A stretch of DNA of 55,233 nucleotides, from assembly GCF_001816125.1 (NCBI RefSeq), contig NZ_MDZA01000077.1, positions 1-55,233 of the forward strand, written 5' to 3'. The notes below the pieces were generated by a model. The model saw only the letters and a list, made by a program, of their open reading frames with translations. It did no database searches and was not told the origin of the DNA. The stretch is from Hymenobacter coccineus (GTDB lineage: Bacteria > Bacteroidota > Bacteroidia > Cytophagales > Hymenobacteraceae). This document shows, in pieces, positions 34,530-44,800 of this stretch (positions within the stretch are counted from its first letter, which is position 1; each line of letters opens with the position of its first letter). The translations under genes and the position numbers were made by a program.

Positions 34530-35801
34530 ATGTTCCGGTTTTTTACGCTATTGCTGCTGGTGAGCGCCCTGGGCCTCGCGCCGGCCGCCGCCTACTCCGT
34601 GCTCACGCACCAGGCCAATGTTGATTCGTGCTGGAAGCCTTGCTTGCTGCCGGCCTTGCAGCGCCGCTACCCCGGCGCTACGGACGAAGAGCTGGTGAAA
34701 GCCAAGGCCTTTGCCTACGGCGGCGCCATTATTCAGGACATGGGCTACTACCCGCTGGGGGCCCCCCTGTTCACCAACCTTACCCACTACGTGCGCTCGG
34801 GCGACTTCGTGCGCAACATGCTTGACGAGGCCCACAACCGCGACGAATACGCCTTTGCCTTGGGGGCCCTGGCGCACTACGCCGCCGATTTGGAAGGCCA
34901 CTCCGAGGGCACCAACCGCGCCATGCACTTAGTGTACCCCGAATTGGAGGCCAAGTTCGGCAAGGTCATCACCTACGAAGACGCCCCTAAGCAGCACACC
35001 CAACTGGAGTTTGCCTTCGACGTGACGCAGGTGGCGGCCGGGCGCTACCGCACCGAGGACTACCACAACGCCATCGGCTTCGAGGTGGCCAAGGAGGTGC
35101 TGGAGCGGGCCTTCGAGAAAACTTACGGCCTGCCGCTGGGCAAGGTGTTTCTCAACACCGACGTGAGCATTGCCACGTTTCGCTTCACCGTGCAGCGCAT
35201 CATTCCGCTGGCCTCGCGCTCGGCTTGGCACTACCAGAAGAAGGAAATTCGCCAGCTGACGCCTGGCATCAAGCGCCGCGCTTTTGTGTACCATCAAGAC
35301 CGCAAGGAATACCGCGAGCGCTACGGGAAGAAATACGAGCGCCCCGGGTTTGGGGCCCGGATGCTGTCGGTATTTATCGGTATTCTGCCCAAGGTGGGGC
35401 CCCTGAAGCCGTTCGCGTTTCGCCCGCCCACGCCCGAAGCCCTGAAAATATTCCGGACCAGCTTTGCCATTGTAATGAAAACCTACTGCGGCCTGCTGGG
35501 CCAGCAGGGGGCCCAAGCGCCCGCACCCGCCCTGGCCAACGAGGATTTTGACACCGGCGACAACACCCACTTTGGCGAATACGCGCTGGCCGACAAAACC
35601 TACGGCGAGTGGGTGCGCAAGCTGGCCCGCGAAAAGTTCGCCGGCGTAACGCCGCCCATGCGCGCCAACATCCTGACTTTTTTCGCATCGGGCAAGGCAA
35701 AGCCCGCCGATAAGGAGGAGCAGGAAAACGACAACCGCAAGGAAACCACCGAGGCGCTGGCCCAGCTGAAGGCTTTGCCCGCGGCGGAAATGGGAAAATA
35801 A
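34530..35801 (+). CDS. Zinc-dependent phospholipase C family protein, exported
   Basis: A 423-residue protein with signal peptide MFRFFTLLLLVSALGLAPAAA. Mature sequence opens YSVLTHQANVDSCW, followed by a helical core with FAYGGAIIQDMGYYPLG, ALGALAHYAADLEGHSEGTN and FDVTQVAAGRY. This His/Asp pattern matches the zinc-dependent phospholipase C/P1-nuclease-like fold common in Bacteroidota. The metal residues suggest phosphodiesterase or lipase activity outside the cytoplasm, but the substrate is not shown. The C-terminus is charged (KEEQENDNRKETTEALAQL). No neighbour on the same strand is close enough to be in operon. Confidence 0.85.
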   Translation: MFRFFTLLLLVSALGLAPAAAYSVLTHQANVDSCWKPCLLPALQRRYPGATDEELVKAKAFAYGGAIIQDMGYYPLGAPLFTNLTHYVRSGDFVRNMLDEAHNRDEYAFALGALAHYAADLEGHSEGTNRAMHLVYPELEAKFGKVITYEDAPKQHTQLEFAFDVTQVAAGRYRTEDYHNAIGFEVAKEVLERAFEKTYGLPLGKVFLNTDVSIATFRFTVQRIIPLASRSAWHYQKKEIRQLTPGIKRRAFVYHQDRKEYRERYGKKYERPGFGARMLSVFIGILPKVGPLKPFAFRPPTPEALKIFRTSFAIVMKTYCGLLGQQGAQAPAPALANEDFDTGDNTHFGEYALADKTYGEWVRKLAREKFAGVTPPMRANILTFFASGKAKPADKEEQENDNRKETTEALAQLKALPAAEMGK

Positions 35802-35945
35802 GATATTGATTAATTGGTTATTAAGACAGTATCTAAATTATAAAAACTGGTAACTTTTCGGGGCCGCCGGTTGTCAGAAGAGGCACTGCTTGCGTATACG
35901 GTGAAGACCGTAGCGCTTGCACTTACCGCTAACCTCCCTTTTCTG

Positions 35946-36575
35946 ATGAACCACGACCTTACCCCCGACGGCGCCGCGGCCGACGGCGCCGCGGCCGACG
36001 GCTCGCGCCGCTCCTTTGTGAAGCAGGCCGGGGGCCTGCTGGGCCTGGCCCTGGCCCCGCCCATTACCGGTTTTGCCGACCGGCTGGCCGGCCCTGCCAA
36101 AACCCTGGAGGGCCCCACCGACCTCACGCTGCGCATCAACGGCGCCGCCCGCACCCTGCGCGCCGAGCCCCGCGTAACGCTGCTCGACGCCCTGCGCGAG
36201 TACATGGACCTGACCGGCACCAAAAAAGGCTGCGACCACGGCCAATGCGGGGCCTGCACCGTGCTGGTGGACGGTCGCCGCGTCAATTCCTGCCTCACGC
36301 TGGCCGTGATGGCCCAGGGCAAGGAGATTACGACTATTGAGGGCCTGGCCAAGGGCGACGACCTGCACCCTATGCAGGAGGCGTTCCTCAAGCACGATGG
36401 CTTCCAGTGCGGCTACTGCACGCCGGGCCAGATTATGAGCGCCGTAGCCTGCGTGAAAGAAGGCCACGCCACCTCCGATGCCCAGTGCCGCGAGTGGATG
36501 AGCGGCAACCTGTGCCGCTGCGGCGCCTACCCCAACATTGTGGCCGCCGTGCGGGAAGTGGCCGGCAAAGCCTAA
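35946..36575 (+). CDS. Aldehyde oxidoreductase 2Fe-2S subunit (PaoA/YagT-like), Tat-exported
   Basis: A 209-residue iron-sulfur subunit of a xanthine-oxidase-family enzyme. It carries a Tat signal (SRRSFVKQAGGLLGLALAPP), then a plant-type ferredoxin domain with CDHGQCGACTVLVDGRRVNSC, and a second helical domain with CGYCTPGQ and CRCGAY, binding two [2Fe-2S] clusters. It passes electrons between the molybdopterin and FAD subunits in the periplasm, as known for PaoABC. The start at 35946 leaves a short N-region with a duplicated DGAAADGAAADG tract encoded by a GACGGCGCCGCGGCC tandem repeat. It is the first gene of a three-gene operon with 36686-37669 and 37817-40153. No Moco-insertion chaperone gene is adjacent. 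Confidence 0.93.
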   Translation: MNHDLTPDGAAADGAAADGSRRSFVKQAGGLLGLALAPPITGFADRLAGPAKTLEGPTDLTLRINGAARTLRAEPRVTLLDALREYMDLTGTKKGCDHGQCGACTVLVDGRRVNSCLTLAVMAQGKEITTIEGLAKGDDLHPMQEAFLKHDGFQCGYCTPGQIMSAVACVKEGHATSDAQCREWMSGNLCRCGAYPNIVAAVREVAGKA

Positions 36576-36685
36576 ACCGGCGCCAGGGGCCCCACGGGTA
36601 CGCTTTAGGCGCGTCCGTGCCCCTGGCCACCTGCGTTGCGCCCGCCCGCGCCTTGCTGCCTCCCCGCCTCTCAACTATCGACCCG

Positions 36686-37669
36686 ATGAATAACTTTAGC
36701 TATACTCAGGCCAAAACGGCCAAGGAGGCCACCGGCCTCCGCCAGGGGGCCCCGCAGGCCGCCTACATTGCCGGCGGCACCACCCTGCTGGATTTGATGA
36801 AGGCCAACTTGGAGGAACACTCCCAGCTGGTGGACATCAACATGCTGCCCTTCAAGGGCATTGAGCAGACCAGCGACGGGCTGCGCATTGGCGCCATGGA
36901 GCGCATGAGCGACGTGGGCGAGCACCCACTGGTGTTGCAGCAGTACCCGGCCGTGTCAGAGTCGCTGCTGCTGGCGGCCTCGCCGCAGCTGCGCAACATG
37001 GCCAGCATTGGCGGCAACATTTTGCAGCGCACCCGCTGCGGGTATTTTCGCGACGCCGCGTTTCCGTGCAACAAGCGGGTGCCCGGCTCGGGCTGCCCGG
37101 CCATCAAAGGCGACAACCACAACCTGGCCATCCTCGGCACCAGCGATGCCTGCATTGCCACCGCCTACCCCGGCGACCTGAGCGTGGCCCTGGCTGCCCT
37201 CGACGCCGTGCTAACTCTGGAGAACGTCAAGGGCAAGCAGCGCCGCGTGCCCGTTACGGAGTTCTACGTGCTGCCCGGCAAGACCCCGCAGAAAGAAACC
37301 GTGCTGGAGCCCGGTGAGCTGATTGTGTCCGTGACGATTCCAGCCGCGGCCCACGCCCGCCGCTCCACTTACTTGAAGGTGCGTGAGCGCGCCAGCTACG
37401 CCTACGCCCTGGCCTCGGCCGCGGTGGGACTCGACGTGCAAGGCGGCACCATCCGCTCGGCCCGCGTGGCTTTGGGTGGGGTGGGCACCAAGCCCTGGCG
37501 CAGCCCGGAGGCCGAAAAAGTGCTGACGGGGGCCCCGGCCACCGAAGCCACTTTCCGCGCCGCCGCCGCCGCTGCCCTGCGCGGGGCCCAGCCCCGCGAC
37601 GACAACCGCTTCAAAGTGGAGCTGGCCCAAAACACCCTCGTGCAGGCCTTACTAACTGTTAGCGCTTAG
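36686..37669 (+). CDS. Aldehyde oxidoreductase FAD-binding subunit (PaoB/YagS-like)
   Basis: A 327-residue FAD subunit. The PP-loop motif AYIAGGTTLLDLMK and QLRNMASIGGNILQRTRC bind FAD. The cysteines in RCGYFRDAAFPCNKRVPGSGC resemble the extra [4Fe-4S] cluster seen in E. coli PaoB but absent from mammalian xanthine oxidase. The C-terminal CO-dehydrogenase-type domain includes KVRERASYAYALASAAVGL. The ATG at 36686 was chosen; the 110-base gap before it holds no clear gene. The last gene of the operon follows after a palindromic repeat. Confidence 0.93.
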   Translation: MNNFSYTQAKTAKEATGLRQGAPQAAYIAGGTTLLDLMKANLEEHSQLVDINMLPFKGIEQTSDGLRIGAMERMSDVGEHPLVLQQYPAVSESLLLAASPQLRNMASIGGNILQRTRCGYFRDAAFPCNKRVPGSGCPAIKGDNHNLAILGTSDACIATAYPGDLSVALAALDAVLTLENVKGKQRRVPVTEFYVLPGKTPQKETVLEPGELIVSVTIPAAAHARRSTYLKVRERASYAYALASAAVGLDVQGGTIRSARVALGGVGTKPWRSPEAEKVLTGAPATEATFRAAAAAALRGAQPRDDNRFKVELAQNTLVQALLTVSA

Positions 37670-37687
37670 GGACTATCGGGATAGGTT

Positions 37688-37782
37688 GTCATGCTGAGCG
37701 CAGCCGAAGCATCTCGCGTGCAGCAGTAATACAATCCAATGCAACGAAGCACGCGAGATGCTTCGGCTGCGCTCAGCATGAC
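37688..37782. repeat. TCATGCTGAGCGCAGCCGAA palindromic repeat, copy 2, inside the oxidoreductase operon
   Basis: Perfect 34-base arms from GTCATGCTGAGC to ATCTCGCGTGC with a 27-base loop. It sits between the FAD and molybdopterin genes, 34 bases before the latter's start. Being transcribed in the operon, it would fold in the mRNA. Confidence 0.9.
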
Positions 37783-37816
37783 CGTCGCTTTACTAGCATC
37801 TAAGAATTACTTCCTG

Positions 37817-40153
37817 ATGGATACCGAACCTAAATTTTTCGAAACCAACCCCACCGCCGGCCTGGTGGGCCAGCCGCTGACCCGCATCGACGGGCGCGCC
37901 AAGGTAACGGGGGCAGCCAAGTACTCAGCCGAGTACAACAACCTGCCGGGCCTGGTGCACGCTGTGCTCAAAACCAGCGACGTGGCCAAGGGCCGCATCA
38001 CGGGCTTCGACATTAGCGCGGCCCAGAAGCAGCCGGGCGTGCTGGCCATCCTCACCCACCAGAACATCCCGAAGCTGGCCAAAACGCCCAACGACGACGC
38101 GGGTAAAAAAGCCATTGGGGCCCCGATGGGCTTTTTGCCGCTTACCGGCGACCAGATTTTCTACGCCGGCCAGCCCGTAGCCATCGTGGTGGCCGATACC
38201 TTGGAGCGTGCCCAGTACGCCGCCGCGCTGCTTAAAGTGCAGGTGCAGGTGGAGAAGCCGCTGGCCTCCTACGAAGACCCGAAAGCCAAGCTGTTCGACC
38301 CCGAGAAGATCCAGGATGGCAAAGCTGACGGCCACACCCGGCGCGGCGACGCGCAGGCGGCCTTCGCGGCGGCCCCGGTGCAGCTCACTCACACTTACAT
38401 CCACGCCATCAACCATCACAACCCGATGGAGCCCGGTGCCACCACGGCGCACTGGGAGGCCCCCGACCGGCTGACGGTGTACGAATCGACGCAGGGCGTG
38501 ACGCGCACCCAGAAATCGCTGAGCACCATGCTGGGCCTTTCGGCCGAGCAGGTGCGGGTGGTAACCAAGTACCTCGGCGGTGGCTTTGGCTGCAAGGGCG
38601 CAAGCTGGCCCCACACCGTCCTCACGGTGCAGGCAGCCAAGGCGGTGGGCCGGCCGGTAAAGCTGGCGCTCACGCGGCCCCAGATGTTCACGAGCATGGG
38701 CCACCGCGAAGACCAGCAGCAGACCCTGAAAATTGGGGCCACGAAGGATGGCAAACTTACGGCCCTCATCCACGAGAAAACCTCGACGACTTCGCCGTGG
38801 GACAACTACGCCGAATCCAACAGCAAGATCATCAACCTGCTATACGAGTGCCCCACGTTTGAGGCGACGTACCAGCTGGCCCGCGCCGACGTGATGACGT
38901 CCACGTTTATGCGGGCCCCGGGCGAGGCCCCCGGCTCGTTCGCCATCGAGTGTTCGATGGACGACCTGGCCGAAAAGCTGGGCATCGACCCGCTGGAAAT
39001 TCGCCTGCGCAACTACGCCGAGAAGGACCCCAGCACCGGCCAGCAGTGGAGCAGCAAAAGCCTGCGCCAGTGCTACGCCCGCGGGGCCGAGCTATTCGGC
39101 TGGAGCAAGCGCAACCCCAAGGCCGGCGCTACCCGCGACGGTAAGCTGCTGGTGGGCTGGGGCATGGCCACGGCCAGCTACCCGGTGCACAACTCGCAGG
39201 GTACGGCCCGCGCCCGCCTCTACGCCGACGGCCACGCCGTGGTGCAGAGTGGCGCCACCGACCTGGGCACCGGCACTTATACCGTGATGACCCAGGTGGC
39301 CGCCGACGGCCTGGGCCTGCCAATGGAGAAAATTCGCTTCGAACTGGGCGATACCCGGCTGCCCACGGCCCCCAACTCGGGTGGTTCGGTGGCCGCCGGT
39401 ACGGTGTCGTCGTCGGTGTACATGGCCGTGCAGGACGTGTGGCAGAAGCTCATCAAGGTAGCGGTGCTCGACAAGAAGTCGCCGCTGTACCGGGCCAAGA
39501 TTGCCGATGTGGAGGCCAAAGCCGGCCGCTTGCAGCTGAAGACCAACCCCAACAAGGGCGAAGGCTTTGCCGACGTGATGAAGCGGGCCGACCTGAGCGA
39601 TATCGAGGGCAACGGCCAGGGCCGCTACGGCAGCGGCTACGAGGATGCCCAGGCCGCCGCCAACGCCGACCCCAGCAAGAAGGACGAGGTGGGCCACCAC
39701 TCCATGCACTCCTTCGGGGCCCACTTCTGCGAAGTGAAGGTGGACCCCGAGTTGGGCACCGTGCGCGTGACCCGCTGGGTGAGCGTGCACGCCGCCGGCC
39801 GCATCCTGAACGCCAAAACAGCCCGCAGCCAAATCATCGGCGGCAGCATTTTCGGCATCGGCTGCGCGCTGATGGAAGCCACTGTGCGCGACCAGAACCT
39901 GGCCCGCTACACCAATTCCAACCTCGCCGACTACCACATTCCCACCAACGCGGACATTCCGGAAATGACCGTGGAATTCATCGACGAGCACGACCCTTAC
40001 ATCAACGCGATGGGGGTGAAGGGCATCGGCGAAATCTCGATGGTGGGCGTGTCGGCCGCCGTGGCCAACGCCGTGGCCCACGCCACCGGCCGCCGCGTGC
40101 GCAGCCTGCCCATCACGCCCGATAAGGTGCTGGGCGCGAAGGCCGTATCGTAG
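37817..40153 (+). CDS. Aldehyde oxidoreductase molybdopterin-binding subunit (PaoC/YagR-like)
   Basis: A 778-residue catalytic subunit of the xanthine oxidase family, oxidising aldehydes or related compounds at a molybdenum cofactor. Conserved stretches are RIDGRAKVTGAAKYSAE, the Moco loop KYLGGGFGCKGASW, MRAPGEAPGSFAIE, QSGATDLGTGTYTVM, SGGSVAAGTVSSSVY, and the active-site glutamate in GVKGIGEISMVG near the C-terminus. The start at 37817 (MDTEPKFF) was chosen; the longer frame from 37739 would translate the right arm of the palindromic repeat. With no Tat signal of its own, it is presumably exported by hitch-hiking on the 2Fe-2S subunit, as in PaoABC. Confidence 0.93.
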   Translation: MDTEPKFFETNPTAGLVGQPLTRIDGRAKVTGAAKYSAEYNNLPGLVHAVLKTSDVAKGRITGFDISAAQKQPGVLAILTHQNIPKLAKTPNDDAGKKAIGAPMGFLPLTGDQIFYAGQPVAIVVADTLERAQYAAALLKVQVQVEKPLASYEDPKAKLFDPEKIQDGKADGHTRRGDAQAAFAAAPVQLTHTYIHAINHHNPMEPGATTAHWEAPDRLTVYESTQGVTRTQKSLSTMLGLSAEQVRVVTKYLGGGFGCKGASWPHTVLTVQAAKAVGRPVKLALTRPQMFTSMGHREDQQQTLKIGATKDGKLTALIHEKTSTTSPWDNYAESNSKIINLLYECPTFEATYQLARADVMTSTFMRAPGEAPGSFAIECSMDDLAEKLGIDPLEIRLRNYAEKDPSTGQQWSSKSLRQCYARGAELFGWSKRNPKAGATRDGKLLVGWGMATASYPVHNSQGTARARLYADGHAVVQSGATDLGTGTYTVMTQVAADGLGLPMEKIRFELGDTRLPTAPNSGGSVAAGTVSSSVYMAVQDVWQKLIKVAVLDKKSPLYRAKIADVEAKAGRLQLKTNPNKGEGFADVMKRADLSDIEGNGQGRYGSGYEDAQAAANADPSKKDEVGHHSMHSFGAHFCEVKVDPELGTVRVTRWVSVHAAGRILNAKTARSQIIGGSIFGIGCALMEATVRDQNLARYTNSNLADYHIPTNADIPEMTVEFIDEHDPYINAMGVKGIGEISMVGVSAAVANAVAHATGRRVRSLPITPDKVLGAKAVS

Positions 40154-40172
40154 TAAGTGTTTCGGGTAGTGA

Positions 40173-40288
40173 GGTGGTCCGGCGAGTCGCCCGAAGGGTT
40201 TTATCGGGCCACTCTTAGGCTGCCCCGGGGCCCCTGGTCTTTAGTCAGAGTGGCCCGACGAAGCCCTTCGGCGATTCGCCGGACCACC
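40173..40288. repeat. Palindromic repeat, GGTGGTCCGGC...CGGGCCACTCT family, copy 2
   Basis: Arms of about 42 bases, imperfect, with GGTGGTCCGGCGA at the ends and CGGGCCACTCT inside. The central loop has CCCCGGGGCCCC. It shares arm ends and core with the repeat at 19627-19735. It lies just past the stop of the molybdopterin subunit. Confidence 0.8.
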
Positions 40289-40323
40289 CCGCTCTATATT
40301 AATACCTCAAATACTAGCAATAG

Positions 40324-40358
40324 AAAAGGCCGACTCCAGAAATGGGGTCGGCCTTTTT
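40324..40358. terminator. Bidirectional terminator between oxidoreductase and efflux operons
   Basis: AAAAGGCCGACTCC pairs with GGGGTCGGCCTTTT (one G-T pair) around AGAAAT, with T and A tracts. The two operons converge here. Confidence 0.88.
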
Positions 40359-40397
40359 GTTGAGCAATAATAGGGCCCCTGGGGCCCCAATACTGCC

Positions 40398-41762
40398 CTA
40401 CGGCGTGAGCAGCGCCGCGAGCTGCTGCAAGGTAATTTCCGCCGATACGGCATTGTAGCGGTAGTTCACCAGGCGGTAGCCGGCGTCCTCGAAACTCTGC
40501 TGGGCGATGCGCACGTCCACTAGGGTGGAGAGTCCAGCGTCGAGGCGCAGCTGCACCAGGTTGAGAAGCTTTTTAGCGGTGGTGTAGCTTTCCTGAGCGG
40601 TATTCACAAGGGCCAAGGTTTGCTGGTAGGCTTCCCAGGCTTTCAGGGCGTTGGTGCGGTAATCGCGCTCCAGGGCAGTACGTTGCAGCTGCGCAGTCTG
40701 GGTATTAAGCCGGGCAATTTTTACCAGCCGCTTGTTGGTGCCGCCCGTGTAAATGGGCACGCCCAGGCTGAGGCCGGCGTAGGGTCCGTAGCTCTGGTTG
40801 AAGAGCGTGGTGCCCACCGCGTTCTGGTTGCGGGCGAAGTTGGTGCCCGAGTTGAGCGAGAGTGACGGGTAGCGGTTGGCGCGGGCCACGCGCTCCAGCA
40901 GCTCGTTCACGCGCACTTGGCGCTCGGCGGCCAGCAGGTCGGGGTTCTTGGTGAGCGAGGCGCTGATATCCTCCCAGCGCAGGTTCTGGTTCACCGGAAT
41001 GGTGTCCTCCACGGCCACGCGCGTATCGAGGTCGAGGGTGAGGGAGCGGAGCAAATCGGCGGTGGCCTGCTGGGCGGCCAGGGCCTGCTGCTGCTGGGTT
41101 TGCAGCTGCGCGTTCAGGTCGAGCTGGGCCTGGAACAGGTCGGCGTTGTTGGCCAGGCCCACGCTCTGGCGCGCCTTGATGAGCTTCAGCTTCTGCCGCG
41201 ACACCTCGGCCGAGGCCTCCAGGGTGCGGATGTAGCGCTGCTGCTGCACCACGGCGTAGTACTTCAGGCTTACGTCGGCCAGCACGTTCTGCACCGTCGA
41301 GTTCAGCTGGAGCTGGCTGATTTGCTCCAGCTCGCCCAGGCGCTTGCGGGTGGCCACCACCAGCCCGCCGTTGTAGAGCAGGTACGAGCCCGTCAGGCCC
41401 ACGTTGTACTGCGTCGAGCGGGCCCCCACGCGCGTCACCCCCAGGCCGGTGTTAAATTCCTGCTGCGTGTTGTTCACCACCACGTTGTTGCTGGCCGCAA
41501 TGCCCACGGTGGGCAGCCCCCCGGCAAAGCCCGCCGAATTGTACAAATCCTGCACCGCCACGTTGGTCTGGCCGATCTGAATGTCGAGGCTGTTCTTGAG
41601 GGCCGTTTGCAGGGCCTCGCGCAGGGTGAGGGTAGGGGCCTGGGGGCGCGCCACGCTGTCGGCTGGCGGCAGGGTGGAGGACATCGTGGGCCGCGTTTGG
41701 GCCCCGGCGGGGCTCAGCACGCCGCCAGCCAAAAGAAGGAGCCAGGCAATAAATACTTTCAT
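40398..41762 (-). CDS. TolC-family outer-membrane efflux channel
   Basis: A 454-residue outer-membrane factor with signal peptide MKVFIAWLLLLAGGVLSPAGAQ. It has two OEP repeats: LTLREALQTALKNSLDIQIGQ, then long coiled-coil helices, then AERQVRVNELLERVARANRYPSLSLNSG, and the C-terminal LDAGLSTLVDVRIAQQSFEDAGYRLVNYRYNAVSAEITLQQLAALL, all read in parts. Such trimers make the exit duct for RND pumps. It is the last gene of the adaptor-permease-channel operon, 87 bases after the permease gene. The start at 41762 is the first Met giving a signal peptide. Confidence 0.93.
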   Translation of the reverse strand: MKVFIAWLLLLAGGVLSPAGAQTRPTMSSTLPPADSVARPQAPTLTLREALQTALKNSLDIQIGQTNVAVQDLYNSAGFAGGLPTVGIAASNNVVVNNTQQEFNTGLGVTRVGARSTQYNVGLTGSYLLYNGGLVVATRKRLGELEQISQLQLNSTVQNVLADVSLKYYAVVQQQRYIRTLEASAEVSRQKLKLIKARQSVGLANNADLFQAQLDLNAQLQTQQQQALAAQQATADLLRSLTLDLDTRVAVEDTIPVNQNLRWEDISASLTKNPDLLAAERQVRVNELLERVARANRYPSLSLNSGTNFARNQNAVGTTLFNQSYGPYAGLSLGVPIYTGGTNKRLVKIARLNTQTAQLQRTALERDYRTNALKAWEAYQQTLALVNTAQESYTTAKKLLNLVQLRLDAGLSTLVDVRIAQQSFEDAGYRLVNYRYNAVSAEITLQQLAALLTP

Positions 41763-41849
41763 CGAATCGGGGAGGCGAATAGGTAAAGGTCGCCCGCTGC
41801 TTGGGGAATCGTTGTGACTGCGCCGGGGCCCCGGCAACTACTGGGCGGG

Positions 41850-44800
41850 CTACGCCGCCACCTCGGCCGGTTCGTGCGCCGCTACGGCTTCGCCCTCGCC
41901 TTCCGCCGGCTTGCGTTCCTTGGCGATGAACGTGTAAATGGCGGGAATAACCAACAGCGTGAGCACCAGCGAGAACAGGATGCCGCCCACAATAACGGTG
42001 CCCAGCGGCTTGCGGCTGGTGCTGGCCGCGCCCAAGCTCATGGCAATGGGCAGGGCCCCCAGCGCGGTGGCCAGCGAGGTCATCAGAATGGGGCGCAGGC
42101 GCTGCTGGGCGGCCAGCTGCACGGCCTCGCGCAGGGGCAGGCCAGCGTCGCGCTGGTGGTTGGCAAACTCCACGATGAGGATGCCGTTTTTGGTCACCAA
42201 GCCAATCAGCATAATCATCCCGATTTGCGAGAAGATGTTGATGGTCTGCCCGAACACCCACAGGCTGAGCAGGGCCCCCGCCAGCGCCAGCGGCACCGTG
42301 AGCAGGATGATGAGCGGGTCGCGGAAGCTCTCGAACTGCGCCGCCAGTAGCAAGTAAATCAGCACCAGGGCCAGCAGAAAGGCGAACGTGGTATTACCCG
42401 CGCTCTCGGCAAAGTCGCGCGACGAGCCGGTGAGGGCCGTTTGGAATACGTCGGGGTCCAGGACCTTATCGGCAATGGCCTGCATGGCGCGCACGCCGTC
42501 GCCCACGGTTTTGCCCTCGGCCAGCTGCGCCGAGATGGTGGCCGCCTTGAAGCGGTTGAAGTGGTAGAGCGTGGCCGGGTTGGAGTTCTCCACCTGGTGT
42601 ACCACAGCCGAGAGCGGAATGCTCTCGCCGCGGCTGTTGGTCACGTAGAGGCGGCTGATATCATTAGGCGCGCTGCGGGCGTTGCGGTCCACCTGTCCGA
42701 TTACCTGGTACTGGCGGCCGTCGCGCAGGAAATAGGCCATGCGCCGGCCCCCGAAGGCCCCTTGCACGGCGGCGGCCACGTCCTGGGTGGTCAGGCCCAG
42801 GTCCCTGATTTTCAGGCGGTCAAACGTGAGCTGTACCTCGGGCTTGTTGAACTTGAGGTTGGCATCTACGCTCTGGAAGGTGGGGTCTTGCTGGGCAGCG
42901 GCCAGGAACTTGGGCAGCGCCTGGCGGATTTGCTCCAGGTCGGTGGTTTGCAGCACGAACTGCACCGGCACGCTGCTCTTCGAGCCCGAACCCACGGCAA
43001 TGGTCTGCTCCTGCACCACGAAAATGCGGGCGTCGTTGAAGCGCTTGGTGTTGCGGGTCAGGTACTTGGCTATCTGCTCCTGGGTGCGCTTGCGCTGGTC
43101 GGGCGGCACCAGGCCGGCGCGCACCTGCGCCGTGTTGGAGCTGCCGCCGGCGGGCGTGCGGGCAAATACGAAGTCATTTTCGGGCACCGAATCGTTCACG
43201 AACGCCGCCACCTCACCGCTGATTTTCTCCATCGCCCCGAAGCTCGTGCCCTCGGGCCCCGTCAGAACCAGGCGCACGCTGCTCCGGTCTTCGAGCGGGG
43301 CCAGCTCGGTGGGCAAGCCCTTGCCAATGAAGAAGATGATGCCCGCGCAGGCCGCCACCACCACCCAGGCCAGCGACCGCACCCGCAGGAACTTGCCCAC
43401 GATGCGCCCGTACCAGCTCTCCATGCCCTGGAAAAAGGGCTCCGTGCGGTCGTAGAGCTTGCCGTGGCCGCTGCCGCCGTCCTTGTTGTCGCGGTGCAGC
43501 ACCACGTTGAGCACCGGCGTGATGGTGAGCGACACGAAGGCCGAAATCAGCACCGCGCCGGCCACCACCACCCCAAACTCGCGGAACAAGCGCCCGGTGA
43601 AGCCTTCCAGAAAGATCACCGGCAAGAACACCACCGCTAGCGTGAGCGAGGTGGCGATAACGGCGAAGAAAATCTCCTTACTGCCCTCGCGCGCCGCGTC
43701 TTTGATGTTCATGCCCTCTTCGAGCTTGCGGAAGATGTTCTCCGTCACCACAATGCCATCGTCCACCACCAAGCCAGTGGCCAGCACGATGCCCAGCAGC
43801 GTGAGGATGTTGATGGTGAAGCCCGCCAGGTACATGATGAAGAACGTGGCAATCAGCGAAATCGGAATATCGATGAGCGGGCGCAGGGCGGTGAGCCAGT
43901 TGCGGAAAAAGAAGAAAATCACCAGCACCACCAGCCCGAACGAGATGAGCAGCGTTTCCTCCACTTCCTCGATCGAGCCGCGCACAATCTTGGTGTTGTC
44001 TACAATCACCTTCATCTGAATGTCGGCCTTGTTCTCTTTCTGCACCTCGGCCAGGCGCTTGTTGAACTCGTTGGCAATCTCGACGTAGTTGGAGCCCGGT
44101 TGCGGGATGATGGCCATGCCCACGGCGTAGGCGCCGTTCAGCTTCCAGCTTTGCTCGTAGCTCTCGGGGCCCAGCACAATGCGCGCCACGTCGCCGAGGC
44201 GCACGATGCCGCTCTTGTCCTCGCGCAGGATGAGGTTGCGAAACTGCTCCTCCGTAGAGAAGCGGGCCATCGTGCGGATGGTCAACTCGGTGTTGCCACC
44301 GTAGATTTTGCCCACCGGCACCTCCACGTTTTCGGCGTTCAAGGCCGCCTGCACGTTGGTGAACGATACCTGGTAGGCATCCATTTTGGTTGGGTCGAGC
44401 CAGAGGCGCATGGCGTAGCGCTGCTGCCCAAAAATGTTGATGGCCGACACCCCGTTGATGGTTTGGAAGCGCTGCTGAAGGTTGTTCTCGGCAAAGTCGC
44501 TGAGGTCCATCAGGTTCTTGGTGCTACTCTGCACGGCCAGAATCAGAATGAAGTCGGAGTTGGCGTCCGACTTCGACACCACCGGCGGCGCGTCAATGTC
44601 CTGCGGCAGGGAGCGCACCCCCTGGCCCACCTTGTCGCGCACGTCGGAGGCGGCAGCCTCCAAATCGACGCCCAGGTTGAACTCGACCGTGATGTTGCTG
44701 GAGCCCAGCGACGAGCTGCTGGTGATGGACTTGATGCCCGGAATGCCGTTGATCTGCTTTTCCAGTGGCTCCGTTATTTGGTTCTCAATCACGTCGGCGT

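Noticed and set aside
35984..36003. GACGGCGCCGCGGCC tandem repeat as phase-variable tract
   Set aside because: The unit is 15 bases, in frame, present about twice, and only lengthens a linker before the Tat signal.
37739..37816. Upstream start for the molybdopterin subunit
   Set aside because: It would translate the right arm of a palindromic repeat; the family N-terminus begins near 37817.
39092..40081. Long antisense frame across the molybdopterin subunit gene
   Set aside because: Gly/Val/His-rich shadow; the sense frame carries all catalytic motifs.
42441..43640. 399-codon open frame opposite the RND permease
   Set aside because: Antisense shadow of a motif-complete transporter gene; no recognisable domain.
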